From contig JAHREC010000062.1 in NCBI GenBank assembly GCA_020081605.1, positions 3,162,001 to 3,226,000 on the forward strand: 64,000 bases of DNA, written 5' to 3'. Below are positions 47,463-64,000 of the stretch, piece after piece; position 1 is the stretch's first letter, and each line of letters opens with the position of its first letter. The DNA is from Albifimbria verrucaria. Taxonomy: Eukaryota; Ascomycota; Sordariomycetes; Hypocreales; Stachybotryaceae. The notes below the pieces were generated by a model. That model did not search any database and had not been told where the DNA came from. It saw nothing but the letters and a program-made list of their open reading frames with translations. Made by a program: the position numbers and the translations under genes.

Positions 47463-47747
47463 ATGCCTCGCTATCTCACCAAGGAAGAGGAGCTGGCCCT
47501 CGAGCCAACTCATATCTTCACGACGGAGACCACGATCAGCAACTGGGAATGCGCTCACGAAATTGAGGCCGGGAAGATTTGTTCCGCGGGTAACACGATC
47601 AGCAACTCCCAATGCCGCAACGGTGCTTGTGGACAGAGACGCAAAGGTGGCGCATATGCTCTTGACAACAACGGCAAGCGCATTGGTCGCTTCAGCGACG
47701 CGGACCATGTTCGCTTCTGGCCTTACGATACACAGGGTCCTGCCTAG
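47463..47747 (+). CDS. small uncharacterised Cys-containing protein, 94 residues, with internal repeat
   Basis: Not recognised by name. ATG 47463 follows a C/T-rich leader; one exon, no signal peptide, no membrane helix. It contains a 21-residue duplication: TTISNWECAHEIEAGKICSA and NTISNSQCRNGACGQ begin 63 bases apart, with acgatcagcaact identical in both. Four Cys and a nearby His, spaced C-x-H ... C ... C ... C, suggest a small zinc or disulphide knot. A charged C-terminus (GKRIGRFSDADHVRFW) follows. Codon use and G/C at third positions suggest a real gene. It could be an intracellular regulator or a small zinc protein. Confidence 0.6.
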   Translation: MPRYLTKEEELALEPTHIFTTETTISNWECAHEIEAGKICSAGNTISNSQCRNGACGQRRKGGAYALDNNGKRIGRFSDADHVRFWPYDTQGPA

Positions 47748-48725
47748 ATCCCAAGCAAAACAATAGTTTTTGGAGGAGAAACGAATTAGGGGCTGATATC
47801 CTCAGTAGAGGATGGGATTTAAGACCCAATGGATAACCATAATTCGAGTCGATTAATAGAGTATCAAGAAATGATTATACCCCATTGCAAAGAGTCAGTG
47901 AAAACAATCCGCCAGAGTTTCAATTGTAGCCTCCTTAAGGCTTTGGTTAATGTGACAAAATACATAGGATGCTTCCAAACTTAAGCTTTAACGTAGCTTA
48001 AGAGAACACAACTACTCTGGAACAGTAGTTCGACCCAATATTTGGTTCCTGCTATTTAGTAAGTGACCGTACGACGAAGCTATATTGCCAGTAATTAGAA
48101 ATTCTTGAGTTTGAAACAGCAAAATATGAGTTTCAATTATGGGGCCAATAAGACGAATGAACTATTTTCAAAGTAACGTCAACTCTCAAATATATACTGG
48201 AAGAGATCTAGCCATGATCTCAAGTCTGAGCACTGCTGCAAGTCGCACCCCATTTCGATATAGGTACTAGAATCTTGCTGAGTACTAATGGATGGTAACT
48301 GAAAACAGCCTTTCTTTACTGATGACAAACATGCACAAATATTACGGACAATGAATTGAGACAATGTGAAGAGATTATGGTAAAGGATAGTCTTTTTCAT
48401 ATTGAGATGATAAAGCAACAACTCCATCCGCTTGTACTCGTGGTACGCCATACCAGCGACTACCCAATGGAAATTACTTAACTCAGTAGTATGATTGTTT
48501 CCCATTCTGTGCGTCGATATGACTTGTGAAGAATCAGCATCTATTCGCCAAGAATGCATGTGCTTATATGAACTCATTACCTACCTTGTATAACGCAAGG
48601 CCCCTTTCCTCCACTGACTTATGTCTTGAACAGACTTGCCTTCAATTTCTTTTTCTTTGTTCCTCTTAAATTTTGCACTTAAACGCCTCGGATCATGGTA
48701 TTACTCTGGTAATCAAGAGCTTGAA
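47748..48725. other. intergenic region, FAL1 3' side
   Basis: About 1 kb, A/T-rich, no recognised gene. The small open frames here are judged noise. Confidence 0.45.
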
Positions 48726-50039
48726 TTACGAGATAAGATCCGCAACGTTCATGGGCATCTCATCGATTTGAGTCGAGTAGAAAACTGCGTTAGTGTTAGT
48801 TTGTGTAAACACATCAGAAACATGAGAGAAAAACATACGCTCAATATCTCGGAGAATGCGCACATCCTCTGTGGTAACAAAGTTGATAGCAACACCCTTG
48901 CGACCGAAACGGCCGCTACGACCAATGCGGTGGATGTAGTTCTCACGGTTGCTCGGCAGATCATAGTTAATAACCAGACTGACTTGCTGTACATCAATAC
49001 CACGAGCCCACACGTCGGTAGAAATGAGGACTCTGCTGTTGCCCTGACGGAAGTCTTGCATAATACTGTCACGCTCCTTCTGGGGCATGTCGCCGTGCAT
49101 GCTGCTGACCGTGAAGTTGGCTTCTCGCATCTTGTCGGTAAGCCAGTCGACCTTGCGCCTCGTGTTGCAGAAAATGACGGCTTGTGTAATTGTAAGAGTA
49201 TCGTATAGATCGCAGAGTGTATCGAACTTCCAGTCCTCCTTTTCAACAGCAATAAAGTACTGCTTCAGACCCTCGAGGGTCAGTTCATCACGCTTGACCA
49301 GAATGCGGACAGGATCGGTCATGAACTTAGTCGTCATATCGAGGACGTCGTAAGGAAGGGTGGCGCTGACAACTACGACCTGGGTGGCAGGAGGCAGGTA
49401 GCGATACACGTCGTAAATCTGCTCTCGGAAACCCTTGTTAAGCAGCTCGTCGGCCTCATCGAGGACAAGCATCTTGATGTGTCTCGTTCGGAGATGGCGG
49501 CGACGGATCATGTCGGCTACACGACCAGGAGTGCCCGAAACAATATGCTGTCCATAGTCGAGCTTTCGGATATCCTCGCCAACGTTGGTACCGCCAATGC
49601 AAGCGTGGCATTGCACGTTCATATAATCTCCTAGAGCCATGACAACTGATTGAATTTGGGTTGCCAACTCTCGCGTGGGAGAGAGAACGAGGGCCTGTGT
49701 CTCGCGAACAGCGGTATCGATGACCTGCAGCATGCTGATCGAGAAAGTGGCTGTCTTTCCGGTACCCGACTGAGCTTGGGCAATAGTATCACGTCCTTTG
49801 CAGATCTGAACAATGGCTCGGGATTGGACCGCTGAAGGAGATTCGTATCCGTAGGCATAGATACCGCGAAGGAGGTTCTCTAGATATCCACATTAGATTG
49901 ATGAGAGATCTCATTATCGACACAACTCACCCTTGAGCGACATGGACTCAAACGTCGGATGAACAGTTACCTCCTTGGAGGTGGAGAACTCCATCCGCTC
50001 ATCCGCCTTTCGGTCGATTCCACCTGCGCCTTCAGCCAT
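48726..50039 (-). CDS. FAL1: DEAD-box RNA helicase FAL1 / eIF4AIII
   Basis: eIF4A-like helicase of 18S rRNA maturation in yeast and of the exon junction complex elsewhere. All motifs are present: Q motif ([23 protein letters not shown]), [44 protein letters not shown] and [11 protein letters not shown]. The eIF4AIII-specific region is present too ([33 protein letters not shown]). Introns at 49880-49930 and 48785-48838. The second is 54 bases, so the frame is open across it; spliced, the end is [18 protein letters not shown], matching the family. No frameshift. Divergent from the SF3a3 homologue. Confidence 0.96.
48785..48838 (-). other. in-frame 54-base intron near the FAL1 C-terminus
   Basis: GTATGT donor, branch CTAAC, acceptor ACGCAG on the minus strand. 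Length divisible by three and no internal stop, so retention inserts 18 residues into the end of the helicase. Removing it restores the conserved DIELFYSTQ. Confidence 0.85.
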
Positions 50040-50324
50040 GTTTGCGATTCGGTGATGGATTGATTATTGGTAGAAGATTCGTGGTAGATGCTGGTCTGCA
50101 GCTTCAGATAGGCCCAAGCTCTAAAATTTCCTGGGGCGACATTACGTTAAGCGAAAGCGCGTTGCGCCGGGTAAACGCCGGAGTAAGCGATAAACCCAGC
50201 GCGCGTTTAGATCTAGCATTTTTGTTAGATACAGTACTAGGCTGCGCGCAACTTGCGAGACCTGTCTGCTTGACGTCCCACATCATCGGACCCAGCTTGC
50301 GCAATATCCCAGAAGGCCGTCACG
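50040..50324. promoter_or_regulatory. 285-base bidirectional promoter (FAL1 / SF3a3)
   Basis: The only DNA between two divergent RNA-processing genes, so both start sites must share it. GC-rich with GCGCG-type repeats; no TATA box seen. Confidence 0.6.
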
Positions 50325-51900
50325 ATGTTGATTCTCGAGGAGCAACGATACATCCATGAGGACTTGGAACGTCTTGAACAAGGCATCGCCGATCGAACTC
50401 GAGATGAGCCGAAGCATGTGAGTAACCCGCGACTGCTTGGACACCTTTGGAGAGGAAGACTGACCATCTGGTACTAGATTCGTGATCGTCTCAACAGAGA
50501 CCATGAAATCTCGCAGCTGCTAGACCAGATCCAAAACCAATCGAAGAATCTGCTTACTATGTACCGAGACGAAAGCGGAGCACGCGCGCAAGAGATCCGA
50601 CAGATTGGCAGCGGCGATCCTTTCGAGGAGTTCTATAAGCAGCTGAAAGATGTACGAGATCACCATGCAAGATATCCAAACGAACCGGCAGAGAACTCCG
50701 AGCAACGTTACAAGATCCGACGTGGCGACAGCTCCGACCCCAGCCATCAATTGTCGACTCTCTATTCTCTGGCGAGGAGGCTTATGGCCGCTTCTTTGAC
50801 CTCAACATCCCGCACGAATCCTATCTCAATCTTCCTAACGTTAAGCGACTCAACTACCTACAATACTTGGAAGCTTTCGACAACTTTGCACCCGGATACG
50901 GTGGCGTGAAGAGAAGCGACAAGCTGACAGACCAGTACTTTAAGTATGTGGGCGAGCTTGCAGACTACCTCGAATCATTTATGCGTCGCACCCGCCCACT
51001 TGAGAATACTGACAAAGTATTGGCTGAGTTTGATAAAGAATTCGAGGCTGCCTGGGAGAAGGATGAGGTCCCTGGGTGGGAGACTGCGAAGCCAGCCACC
51101 AACGGCACCGTTGCTAGAGACTTGAGTTCAGCGGAGGCTGTTTGGTGTGAAGATTGCGAGAAGGAGTTCAAAAACCCGAACATTTATAAGAACCATTTGA
51201 CGGGTCGAAAACACATTAAAGCTGCCGAGCAACGGAAGCAGAGGCAGGAGGACGCCAATGGGAAACCAACGGCCAAGGCTCGAACAAGATCTCGGCAACT
51301 AGATTGAAGGAACGGGCGGTAGCGGAGCGAGAATTCCGCGTGAAGCGCCTAGCCAGCGCCATGAGCACCGAGCGAAGCGACACACGCGTGAATGTGGAGC
51401 GCAGACAAGGTATGACAGAGCGCGAGCGTCAGCAAGAACTGGAGAATCTTCTTCAAGTCTCCGAAGCGCCACGAGAGCAGGGCGAAGGCAACGATGAGGA
51501 CGACGAGGACGGCGAGGAGAAGATCTACAACCCACTCAAGCTGCCCTTGGCCTGGGACGGAAAGCCGATCCCTTTCTGGCTATATCGTTTGCATGGTTTG
51601 GGAGTGGAGTTCCCATGCGAGATCTGCGGAAACTTTGTCTACATGGGACGGCGTGCCTTCGACAAGCACTTCAACGAAGCACGACATGTTTACGGCTTGA
51701 AGTGTTTGGGCATCACCAATACCAGCCTTTTCCGGGACATCACGCAGATTGATGAGGCGATGAGGCTCTGGGAGAAGATCCAAAAGGAGCGCAAGCGAGT
51801 CAAGGGCGACGATGGAAGCATCGTACAGATGGAAGATGGTGAGGGCAACGTGATGCCGGAGAAGGTGTACTATGATCTGCAGAAGCAGGGTCTGCTATAA
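50325..51900 (+). CDS. PRP9: SF3a subunit 3 (Prp9/SF3A60)
   Basis: U2 snRNP protein needed for pre-spliceosome formation. Start ATG 50325; intron 50418-50477 (GTGAGT ... GTACTAG). N-terminal helices (EDLERLEQGIADRTRDEPKH); central PSIVDSLFSGEEAYGRFFDL, KRLNYLQYLEAFD and NIYKNHLTGRKHIKA (matrin-type C2H2: WCEDCEKEF). The C-terminal zinc finger region is LGVEFPCEICGNFVYMGRRAF ... YGLKCLGI. The acidic linker DDEDGEEKIYNP and the end KVYYDLQKQGLL are typical. One-base losses at C4 50738-50741 and aa 51283-51284 (resumes NKISATRLKERAVAERE). Head to head with FAL1. Confidence 0.93.
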
Positions 51901-52250
51901 GCGGTTATTGTGCCATTGTAGAAATAGACTGTAAAGGAAACGGGATGATGCAATCAAGCCAAAATATTAATGATAAATTATACCCATCATTCAAACATTT
52001 GAACATGCTGTTGTTTGTTCCCTTAAGATACCTAGGTAAGTATCCAATGGCATGCCTGCGGTTGAGTTGACTGTGGGTTGCTGGCTTAGTCAGGAGTGCT
52101 GGTGCTAAAGTGATACCTCCCTGTAGTATGCCAGGCAAACAACTTGCATTTGCACATCAGTACTTTGATTCTGATCTAAACCCTGCCAGCAATGGCCTCA
52201 AGATGAGCGGACACTCCTATTAAAATGAATACGATACCCCACTAGAAGGC
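51901..52250. other. SF3a3-SLX1 intergenic region
   Basis: 350 bases, A/T-rich; SF3a3 3' end and SLX1 promoter. No motif recognised. Confidence 0.45.
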
Positions 52251-53227
52251 ATGTCCTCCTTAGCAAAACCCCTTCCAGCGCTCTATACGGTGTACGTTTT
52301 GCGGTCCACCGTCAGACACGCATCGTTGTACATCGGTTCAACACCAAACCCACCTCGCCGGCTGAAGCAGCACAATGGCGAGGCTAAAGGAGTGCCGTAC
52401 GCACAGCACGTCAAACTCTGCGGCCTTGGGAGATGATTGCCTTGGTTTCTGGCTTTCCAAGCATGATTGCAGCATTGAAGTTTGAGTAAGGGCATCTACT
52501 TGCGAAGTGGGAGGTAGCCTTTACTGACATGATGAAATCTAGATGGGCACTTACAAACCCACATCTGACCTTGCACATACCGACGGAGGCTCGAGTCACT
52601 GTCACAACTCAGAAGAAACGGAATGGCAGGCCTCGTAGACCTCCTCACAGCCTCAAGTCTATCATGTCTAATATCCATCTGCTGACTGCTGCGCCGAGCT
52701 TTGCGAGGTGGCCACTGAATCTGCATCTGTTCGCGAAAGAGGCCCAGACGGCGTGGGAGAAATGGACCAAGTCTTCTGAAACGTCTGTACGCGCAGAGTT
52801 GAATATCTTGACAGACCTTAAGGAGGCTGCCAATGCTGAAGCAGCTGGAGCTCCCGAAGTCCCATGGGGCATACACGCCATGGCTGTTGACTATGCCCCA
52901 ATTAAGGGCTATGTTGAGAAGGCGCACAACGTGGTCTCGTTTGAGCAAGAAGGCAGATGCGTGCATTGTCACGAAGAGCTGGCGCATGGACAAGGGCTAT
53001 ATCCCATGTGTCCAAGTGAGGGATGTGTGGCCATGGGCCATCTGGACTGCTGGAGTAAGCATGCCCTATCGGACGATGATAGCGCTCTTCTTCCCCATAA
53101 ATGTGTATGTCCTTCTTGTAAGGGAGTATACGCTGGGGAGATATGATGAAGGAGCTCAGCTTGCGAGTTAGGGGAGAAGGAGGTACAGAAACTGCTCAAG
53201 AAGCGTCGTGGGGCGAAGACTGCCTGA
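52251..53227 (+). CDS. SLX1: structure-specific endonuclease subunit SLX1
   Basis: GIY-YIG nuclease that works with SLX4 on branched DNA (Holliday junctions, flaps). N-terminal [56 protein letters not shown]-terminal RING/PHD-like zinc domain: [32 protein letters not shown]. Intron 52486-52542 joins KFE to [13 protein letters not shown]. The end is [20 protein letters not shown] and a Lys/Arg tail to stop 53227. One-base losses at gg 52389-52390, G4 53135-53138 and G4 53171-53174. Confidence 0.93.
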
Positions 53228-55589
53228 GTGCACTGGGTCACGACTGTGGTGTAGCGGAGCTCCCATGGGTAGACTTGTGTTATGCTTGGCCCTGGTTAAT
53301 CGGCGCATATACCACATTAAGCTGTACTATCTATCTTGTCTCCTAATCCTATAATTAGACTATTCTAGTACCGGCGCTTGAGTGTGACCACGGAATGAAA
53401 CTCTCAATCTTGTTTTTTTCTTCTTCTTTTTTTTCTTTTCTTTTTTTCCTTTCGGATGAAGGAGCTGAATGCTCTGAGGTAAAACGATGGAATGGAAAAG
53501 GAGTTGTGGTGATTTGCAGTCCCTGTTTGAGGCTGACCACGTGCTGGGGACAAGGGTGGCTTGTTTGTCACACGTTATAAACATCGAGGATCACTTTCCG
53601 CTGTCGAAGTTCCGTGCCTGGAATATGAGATGCTCTCTACTTCGACTTTTGATGAAAACTACAACGGCTGATGGAGACATTCGGCGCCTCGTCTGGCAGC
53701 TATACACATGCCGGGACTCCAGCCGATCCCATGCGATGGTTTGTCCCGCCCCCAAGACAACTGTCACCTTCTGACCCCAGTGGCTTTTCTGGGGCTGGTG
53801 TTCAGCCCACACAAACCAGGACCCTGGTACTTTTCTTAAACTTCATCGCGCCCTGATTGGCCCGACGCAGGGCGGGAGAAGTGCTAGCCCTGCACGTAAG
53901 AGACTCAATATCAGAGTTGGCCATGCAAGCCAACGCAGCGATACAAAAAGGCCGATTTACGAAAAGGGGTGTGAGGTGGGATTTGCTTATTGCAACCCCT
54001 CCGCCGATCTTGGCAAGCTGTTCATGAGATCGTAGAGCGAAGTTGCGGGAGCCTCCAGACCGACCATGGCCACCGCCTGGATGCATGTGCGCCTAGCCGA
54101 TCGATGGCATCTGAGTTGCCGTCGGTAGCCTTACATGTAGGGTGCGGTAATATCTGACTCGCCCAGCGGTGCTAGGTACTTCCTCCCTGTGAAGCGATAC
54201 AAGCCCGGCCCATCCAAGTGGCACCCATATTCTCCAGCAAAGTCACTTTTACGGCCATGATTCACTACCTCCCTACCTGGGCCTTATACTGTAGTTGGCG
54301 ATGCACACCTGGCTAGCATTGCGATAGTCAGTGCATGACCGCGAAAATTTTTGCCTCTGTCAGACACCCCGTCCAGAACGACAGCTTCAGCTGCAGCATT
54401 CCCTGGCGTTCTCAGCTAACACATGGAGATGCGTAGAGTTATTTTGCCATGTGTAACTTATTTTGTTTTTTTCCCCAGAGCGTAGATTGCACAGTGAACC
54501 TGGCGCTTGTGCGAATGCACTGTGAGTTCTTTCGGTAATGAACTCTTGTAGCCGGTCGGATGTCGTTGCTAGTGGGTCCCTATGTACAAGACCTCTCCGT
54601 CCTCATGGCTAGAGGCGAGACTCCGGAATCAGGCTCTTTGGCTAGGTAGTGCTAAAAGTACCCGGACACTCCTTGCGATTGACACATGGCTGCGCACGCC
54701 GTCGAGGGCAGCCTGCATGCTCGCTCGGCACGACTGAATCAATGCTACACTCTTTGTCCATTGTTTTGGGGAGCCCGCGGCGTTCGTGGACGCGGTGGAC
54801 GATGGCACATGTAGTGACTGACGGCGACATTGGGCAAGTAGGTACCTCTGGCGGTTGCTCGAGTACATAGCGGGTCCGAGACCCACCGGTCCTTCCGCAC
54901 ACGTTACGGGCAGCAGGCCTGTCCTGTCCTGTCCCCATGCCTTGCCTTACCTTACCTTATGCACTGGCGCTGGACCTGGCAAGTGCTCTCGCTCTCTTGC
55001 AGGAACCTTCCCGCCGCACCTCACATCTGGGACCTCGACCCATTCCACTTCCGCTTCTTCACCTCCCGCCCTCCCTCTTTTCCTTCCTCTCGCTCTACCG
55101 ACATCACCGTCCCCGGGCACCTCCGACCGCTTCAATTTCCTCGGCTTCTCAGGTCACCCAGCATTCTCGACATTTTTATACTCGCCCTGCACACCTGCAC
55201 CCATTATTTTCCTCCTCCCCGTATGTATCCCTCCCCTACCCGTGTTAGTCGGCGCATCTCGTTGTCAACGCTGCCCTGGTTAAGCTTTTTCTCCGGATGC
55301 AGGCACTAAAGTTGCACAGTCACGGCTACAACTCCAACCAACTCGGTTCTCTGCCCTCGACCAACTTGCGCCGACACCTCTGAGCTTGCCCCGGAGGCAC
55401 GCCTGCTCCTCCAAAGGACGCTGCGCGAATCGACGCTACGATGCGACTGGCTCCGTGAAGACACGACACACCCAATGCAGATACGACTCCTCGACACGGT
55501 TGCCTACGAAGCTACGTGCGACCCACGATCTTGACCTCTCGCCACCGGCCCCTGATTTATCGCCCTCGAATCGCCCTCGAGCCACGGCC
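53228..55589. other. 2.3 kb intergenic region before the demethylase
   Basis: No gene recognised. It contains a T/C tract at 53406-53452 and a C/T-rich, CCTACC/ACCTTAC-bearing leader at 54900-55580 that fits a long 5' UTR of the demethylase. Confidence 0.45.
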
Positions 55590-61080
<5,491 letters not shown>

Positions 61081-61655
61081 CGTTGGTTGATGGTTTGTCT
61101 TTGTTAGGCGCGTTCGCGGCGTTTTGGTCTGGCCACAATCTGTTTTGGAGTTTCTGATCAGCAACTTCGCATGTGTATGAGTACAATGGTTGTAAGCTGA
61201 AAGAGGCGGCGTTGTAATCTGGAAACGTTGGGAGCATTTAATGCTAATCCGCATTGCATCATGAGAACCAGCTTCACCATGAAAGTTATCAGACAGAATT
61301 TAATCAAAAATTGGCTTCAGTTGCGAATAATGCCAATAATGCAAGTCGCTGATTGTGTGTATATGTAGCTGTTATCGTACGTCTAATTTTCTTCGTCAAG
61401 GGCGTTGAGCCCATAGATTCTTCTAACGTCTCCCAAACGTACGATGACTGAAATTGATGTAACTGAAACGACCGTCTGTTGAATTCATGGCCATGTCGCA
61501 ATCCGCCGCTGAGATTGTCCTGCTCCGTTAACGCCAATAGAAAATGCACAAAATGCCACACCGCAACCTATTTTCTGAGAAACACCATGGCCTGCCTGCC
61601 CCGAACCGAAACCCCGAAATTATCCGAATCAATAAAAAAGCCGAATGACACCCCT
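61081..61655. other. convergent 3' intergenic region (demethylase / GTP cyclohydrolase)
   Basis: 575 bases, A/T-rich, no gene. It holds both 3' ends. Confidence 0.45.
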
Positions 61656-62705
61656 CTACAGGGACCTGTTGACGCCAACGAGGCTGAGGAATTCGTTCCT
61701 GGTCTTGGACTTCCTCTCGAAACAGCCGAGGACGCAGCTGGTGATGGTCGAGGTGGTGGTCTTCTCGACACCACGCATGACCATGCAGAGATGGCTAGAC
61801 TCCATAACAACAGCGACACCCTGGGGCTTCAGAATCTCCATGATGGCGTGGGCGACGTCTTTGGTCAGGCGCTCCTGGATCTGCAGGCGGCGAGCGTACA
61901 TTTCGGCGATGCGAGGGAGCTTTGAGAGACCAATGACGGTGTCGGAGGGATGTAGCCAATGTGCATCTGAGCCCGTGTTAGTCGAATGTAGTAAGACATG
62001 CAGAGAATGTATCGTACCTTTCCGGTGAACGGAACCATGTGGTGCTCGCAGAGGAGAACACCTCAATGTCCTTGATGATGACCATCTCGTTGTGTCCCTC
62101 GTGGAAGAGAGCATTGTTGACGATGCTCTCAACGTTGACTTGGTAACCCTCGTAAACTCGAGCAGAGCCTTGGCATATCGGCCGGGCGTGTCGAGCAGGC
62201 CCTCACGATCAGGGTCCTCGCCCACGCACTCGAGGATGGTGCGCACAGCGCCGCGCATCTTCTCCAGACGCGCCTTGGCCTCCTCCTCGCTTTCGTTGAG
62301 TCGCTGTCGCGTTCCGAGGCCTGACGAGGTTAGTCTGTGATGCGGGAGTATGTCTAGAGTTGTGGATCTTACTTGGTCGGCTCAGTCCGTCTGACTCAAT
62401 GACGGGAGGGAGACGCTGTCCGGGGAGTGTCTTGACCAGGCAGTTTCTTGGCCTTTTGGCGGGAGGCTCATCCCTAGGATCTCTAGCAGCCTTGCCAAGG
62501 CTATCGCGTCGGCTTTGGAAGGCATTGAGGTGTCGGTTCGAGATGAAGGCGTCGGTGCCGTTGGAGGACGACTTCTTGCCGTTCTTCTTGTCCTTGCGCT
62601 TGCTCCGGTGTCGGGTCGACTCGTCGCTAGTGGATGACCGCGAAGAATTGTCAAACTCGATGGGGCGTTTCTTGAAACCACCTCGTCGCCGTTGAAGTGA
62701 ACCAT
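61656..62705 (-). CDS. FOL2: GTP cyclohydrolase I
   Basis: First enzyme of folate/pterin synthesis: GTP to dihydroneopterin triphosphate. Start MVHFNGDE at 62705. The N-terminal third is Lys/Arg/Ser-rich and not catalytic. Introns at 62321-62372 and 61967-62017. Core: RGAVRTILECVGEDPDREGL, VNVESIVNNALFHEGHNEM, zinc/active-site CEHH, DTVIGLSKLPRIAEMYARRL, QIQERLTKDVAHAIMEILKP, VVMESSHLCMVMRGVEK, ending TRNEFLSLVG. Four one-base losses (plus strand): 62681-62682, 62147-62149, about 62050 (breaking the CEHH motif), 61947-61949. Divergent to the TAF11-like gene. Confidence 0.95.
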
Positions 62706-63515
62706 GTTGAAGGTAGTCGTCGGGTTATACGACGATCAATGGATAGAGGATGAAGACGAAAGCAACCAGCTGGGCGGCGAAAACGGGCATTTAATGAGGA
62801 AATGGCGCCAGAGTTGGATGGATGGGATCGGAGGGCAGGGAAAAAGAGGGACAAGTGCTTATCTTATCGTGCATTTTGACGTCAAGCCACTAACGTGGGT
62901 TGAGCATGGCGTTGGTTCGGGGTCCGGACCAGACTTCACAAGGGTCCTTCAGTGGACTCGCGTGGGGCATGAGGGGGCCCAAATTACGGAGAACCGCTGG
63001 TAACCGTGCGAGCAGCTTGGCTCTGGCATGGAGAAATCCAGGACCCAAGTCCTTGCTGGCCTCTGTGACACCTACGTCAACTCACCCGGGGCTGGAGATG
63101 CCGATCGGCTCGCGTCATGAGGAAGAAGCAAACGTGCTGAACCATCCGTGCCGTTGCGGCTCAGGCGGCATGACTCTTTGTCGGGCGTTTTGGCAACCCA
63201 ATGAGAAATCCGCCTTTGGCAATCCTGGTAGTTTGCACCGATCCACCGAAGCGCGTGTGCCACAACGGGTTCCAGTCGGAAAGATTGTGTGGCGCAAACA
63301 TTCCGATCACGTGATTAATGCAAAGTGCCTTATGTAATCTTGGGCGTTGACGAGCCTCGCGAGCCGCGTGCAGTGAAGCAAGCGTCCTTAGGGAAGCTCC
63401 GGCCGTGAAAACCACATTCGAAGCCATCGTATTGTCTGTCGGCGCAGTACACTTGCACCGAGCACAATAGCCCACGCGAATTTAACAAACAAACCCTCTG
63501 CAGAATTCTTAAAAC
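62706..63515. promoter_or_regulatory. divergent intergenic region (FOL2 / TAF11-like)
   Basis: 810 bases shared as upstream DNA by two divergent genes. GC-rich; no specific motif recognised. Confidence 0.45.
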
Positions 63516-64000
63516 ATGGCTTCACCACCATACGCGACCTCGCCTTCGGCAATGTCGCCGCCGGCGCTCTCACCATCCTACAATCCACCATCTCAAGCAG
63601 CCAACAAACGGAGGTCGACGAATCTCGACGTGAACGCACCACCTGTCAAGCGGCGCAAGCCTCCAATGTATCGATATCGTCGGGTCCCTCGCACCCGTTG
63701 CGTCAAACGTCGTTCCCCCAGAGGCTCGATCGCCCTACGCGCGCTCCCCTTCAGTCGATGCAACATCACACGTCAGCGGCAGCGCTGTCAGTACCACTGC
63801 CAGTGGCGCGCCAAAGAAAAACGCGGAAGGAAAGCGAAGAACGCTAAGGGCGACGAATCCGTGGAGCAGACACCAAGCCTCGTCGGTGGGAAAGCACCTA
63901 CGAACGTGAGCGGCCAAGGGGAGAAAAGGAGGGCGAAGACGACGATGATGATGAGAAGGCGGAGATGGCGCTCGAGGATGTGGGAGCGAGGACACAGGAG
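63516..64000 (+). CDS. TFIID subunit 11-like protein, N-terminal part (runs off the window)
   Basis: From ATG 63516 the frame encodes a Pro/Ser-rich leader (MASPPYATSPSAMSPPALSP) and a basic stretch (VKRRK), then, after frame breaks near 63657, 63718, 63806 and 63930, an SPYARSPSVDATSHVSGSA-type segment, a GRKAKNAKGDESVEQTPSLVG segment and an acidic run ending ALEDVGARTQE. This low-complexity order, including TPSLVGGKAP, resembles fungal TAF11 N-termini from memory. The diagnostic histone-fold domain would lie beyond 64000 and is not visible. It may be another nuclear protein. Confidence 0.5.
   Translation, partial: MASPPYATSPSAMSPPALSPSYNPPSQAANKRRSTNLDVNAPPVKRRKPPMYRYRRVPRTRCVKRRSPRGSIALRALPFSRCNITRQRQRCQYHCQWRAKEKRGRKAKNAKGDESVEQTPSLVGGKAPTNVSGQGEKRRAKTTMMMRRRRWRSRMWERGHR

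Noticed and set aside
53395..53580. Poly-Phe/Ser small protein
   Set aside because: It is the product of a T/C homopolymer-rich tract.

Overview
This window is nuclear DNA of a filamentous ascomycete, probably a Sordariomycete and perhaps Hypocreales (inferred from protein character; no search was run). The signs are genes on both strands with short 49-159 base spliceosomal introns (GTRNGY donors, CTAAC-type branch sites, YAG acceptors), typical fungal families (PL1 pectate lyase, fungal STAND protein, JEN carboxylate transporter, URC4) and no operons.

Layout: 1-2.5 kb is gene-poor with a small 70-base tandem repeat. 2.5-11.8 kb holds SGT1, a gamma-butyrobetaine dioxygenase-like gene, tRNA-splicing endonuclease SEN2 and ceramide glucosyltransferase. 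13.1-18.5 kb is an accessory-looking block with a secreted pectate lyase and a NACHT/STAND (NLR-like) gene. 22-31 kb is a dense housekeeping block: JEN-type transporter, GTR1 (TORC1 signalling), SHP1/p47 (Cdc48 cofactor), then MIM1 and OXA1 side by side (mitochondrial outer- and inner-membrane insertion). URC4 lies at 31.7-33.6 kb. 33.6-38.8 kb shows no recognisable gene. 38.8-45 kb holds a phosphosulfolactate synthase-like gene, a membrane-anchored lectin-like gene and cytosolic methionyl-tRNA synthetase. 47.5 kb has a small cysteine-containing protein. 48.7-53.2 kb holds FAL1/eIF4AIII and SF3a3 (divergent pair) followed by SLX1. 55.6-64 kb holds a KDM5-type histone demethylase, GTP cyclohydrolase I and, running off the end, a TAF11-like gene.

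The most striking property is that about 15 of 22 genes, including essential ones, are interrupted by single-base frameshifts. Nearly all are one-base losses, most often in homopolymers (typically CCCC or GGGG where the protein needs five). In each case the conserved protein continues immediately in the next frame. This looks like uncorrected sequencing or assembly error rather than pseudogene decay. I therefore annotate these loci as whole genes and give the frameshift positions. Other genes (pectate lyase, JEN, SHP1, MIM1, FAL1) read cleanly through all splice junctions.

I did not find a convincing undescribed multi-gene system. The best leads are the STAND gene with a SUMO-interaction-like C-terminal end, the small repeat-containing Cys protein, the mitochondrial ComA-like protein next to the membrane lectin, and the MIM1-OXA1 neighbourhood.
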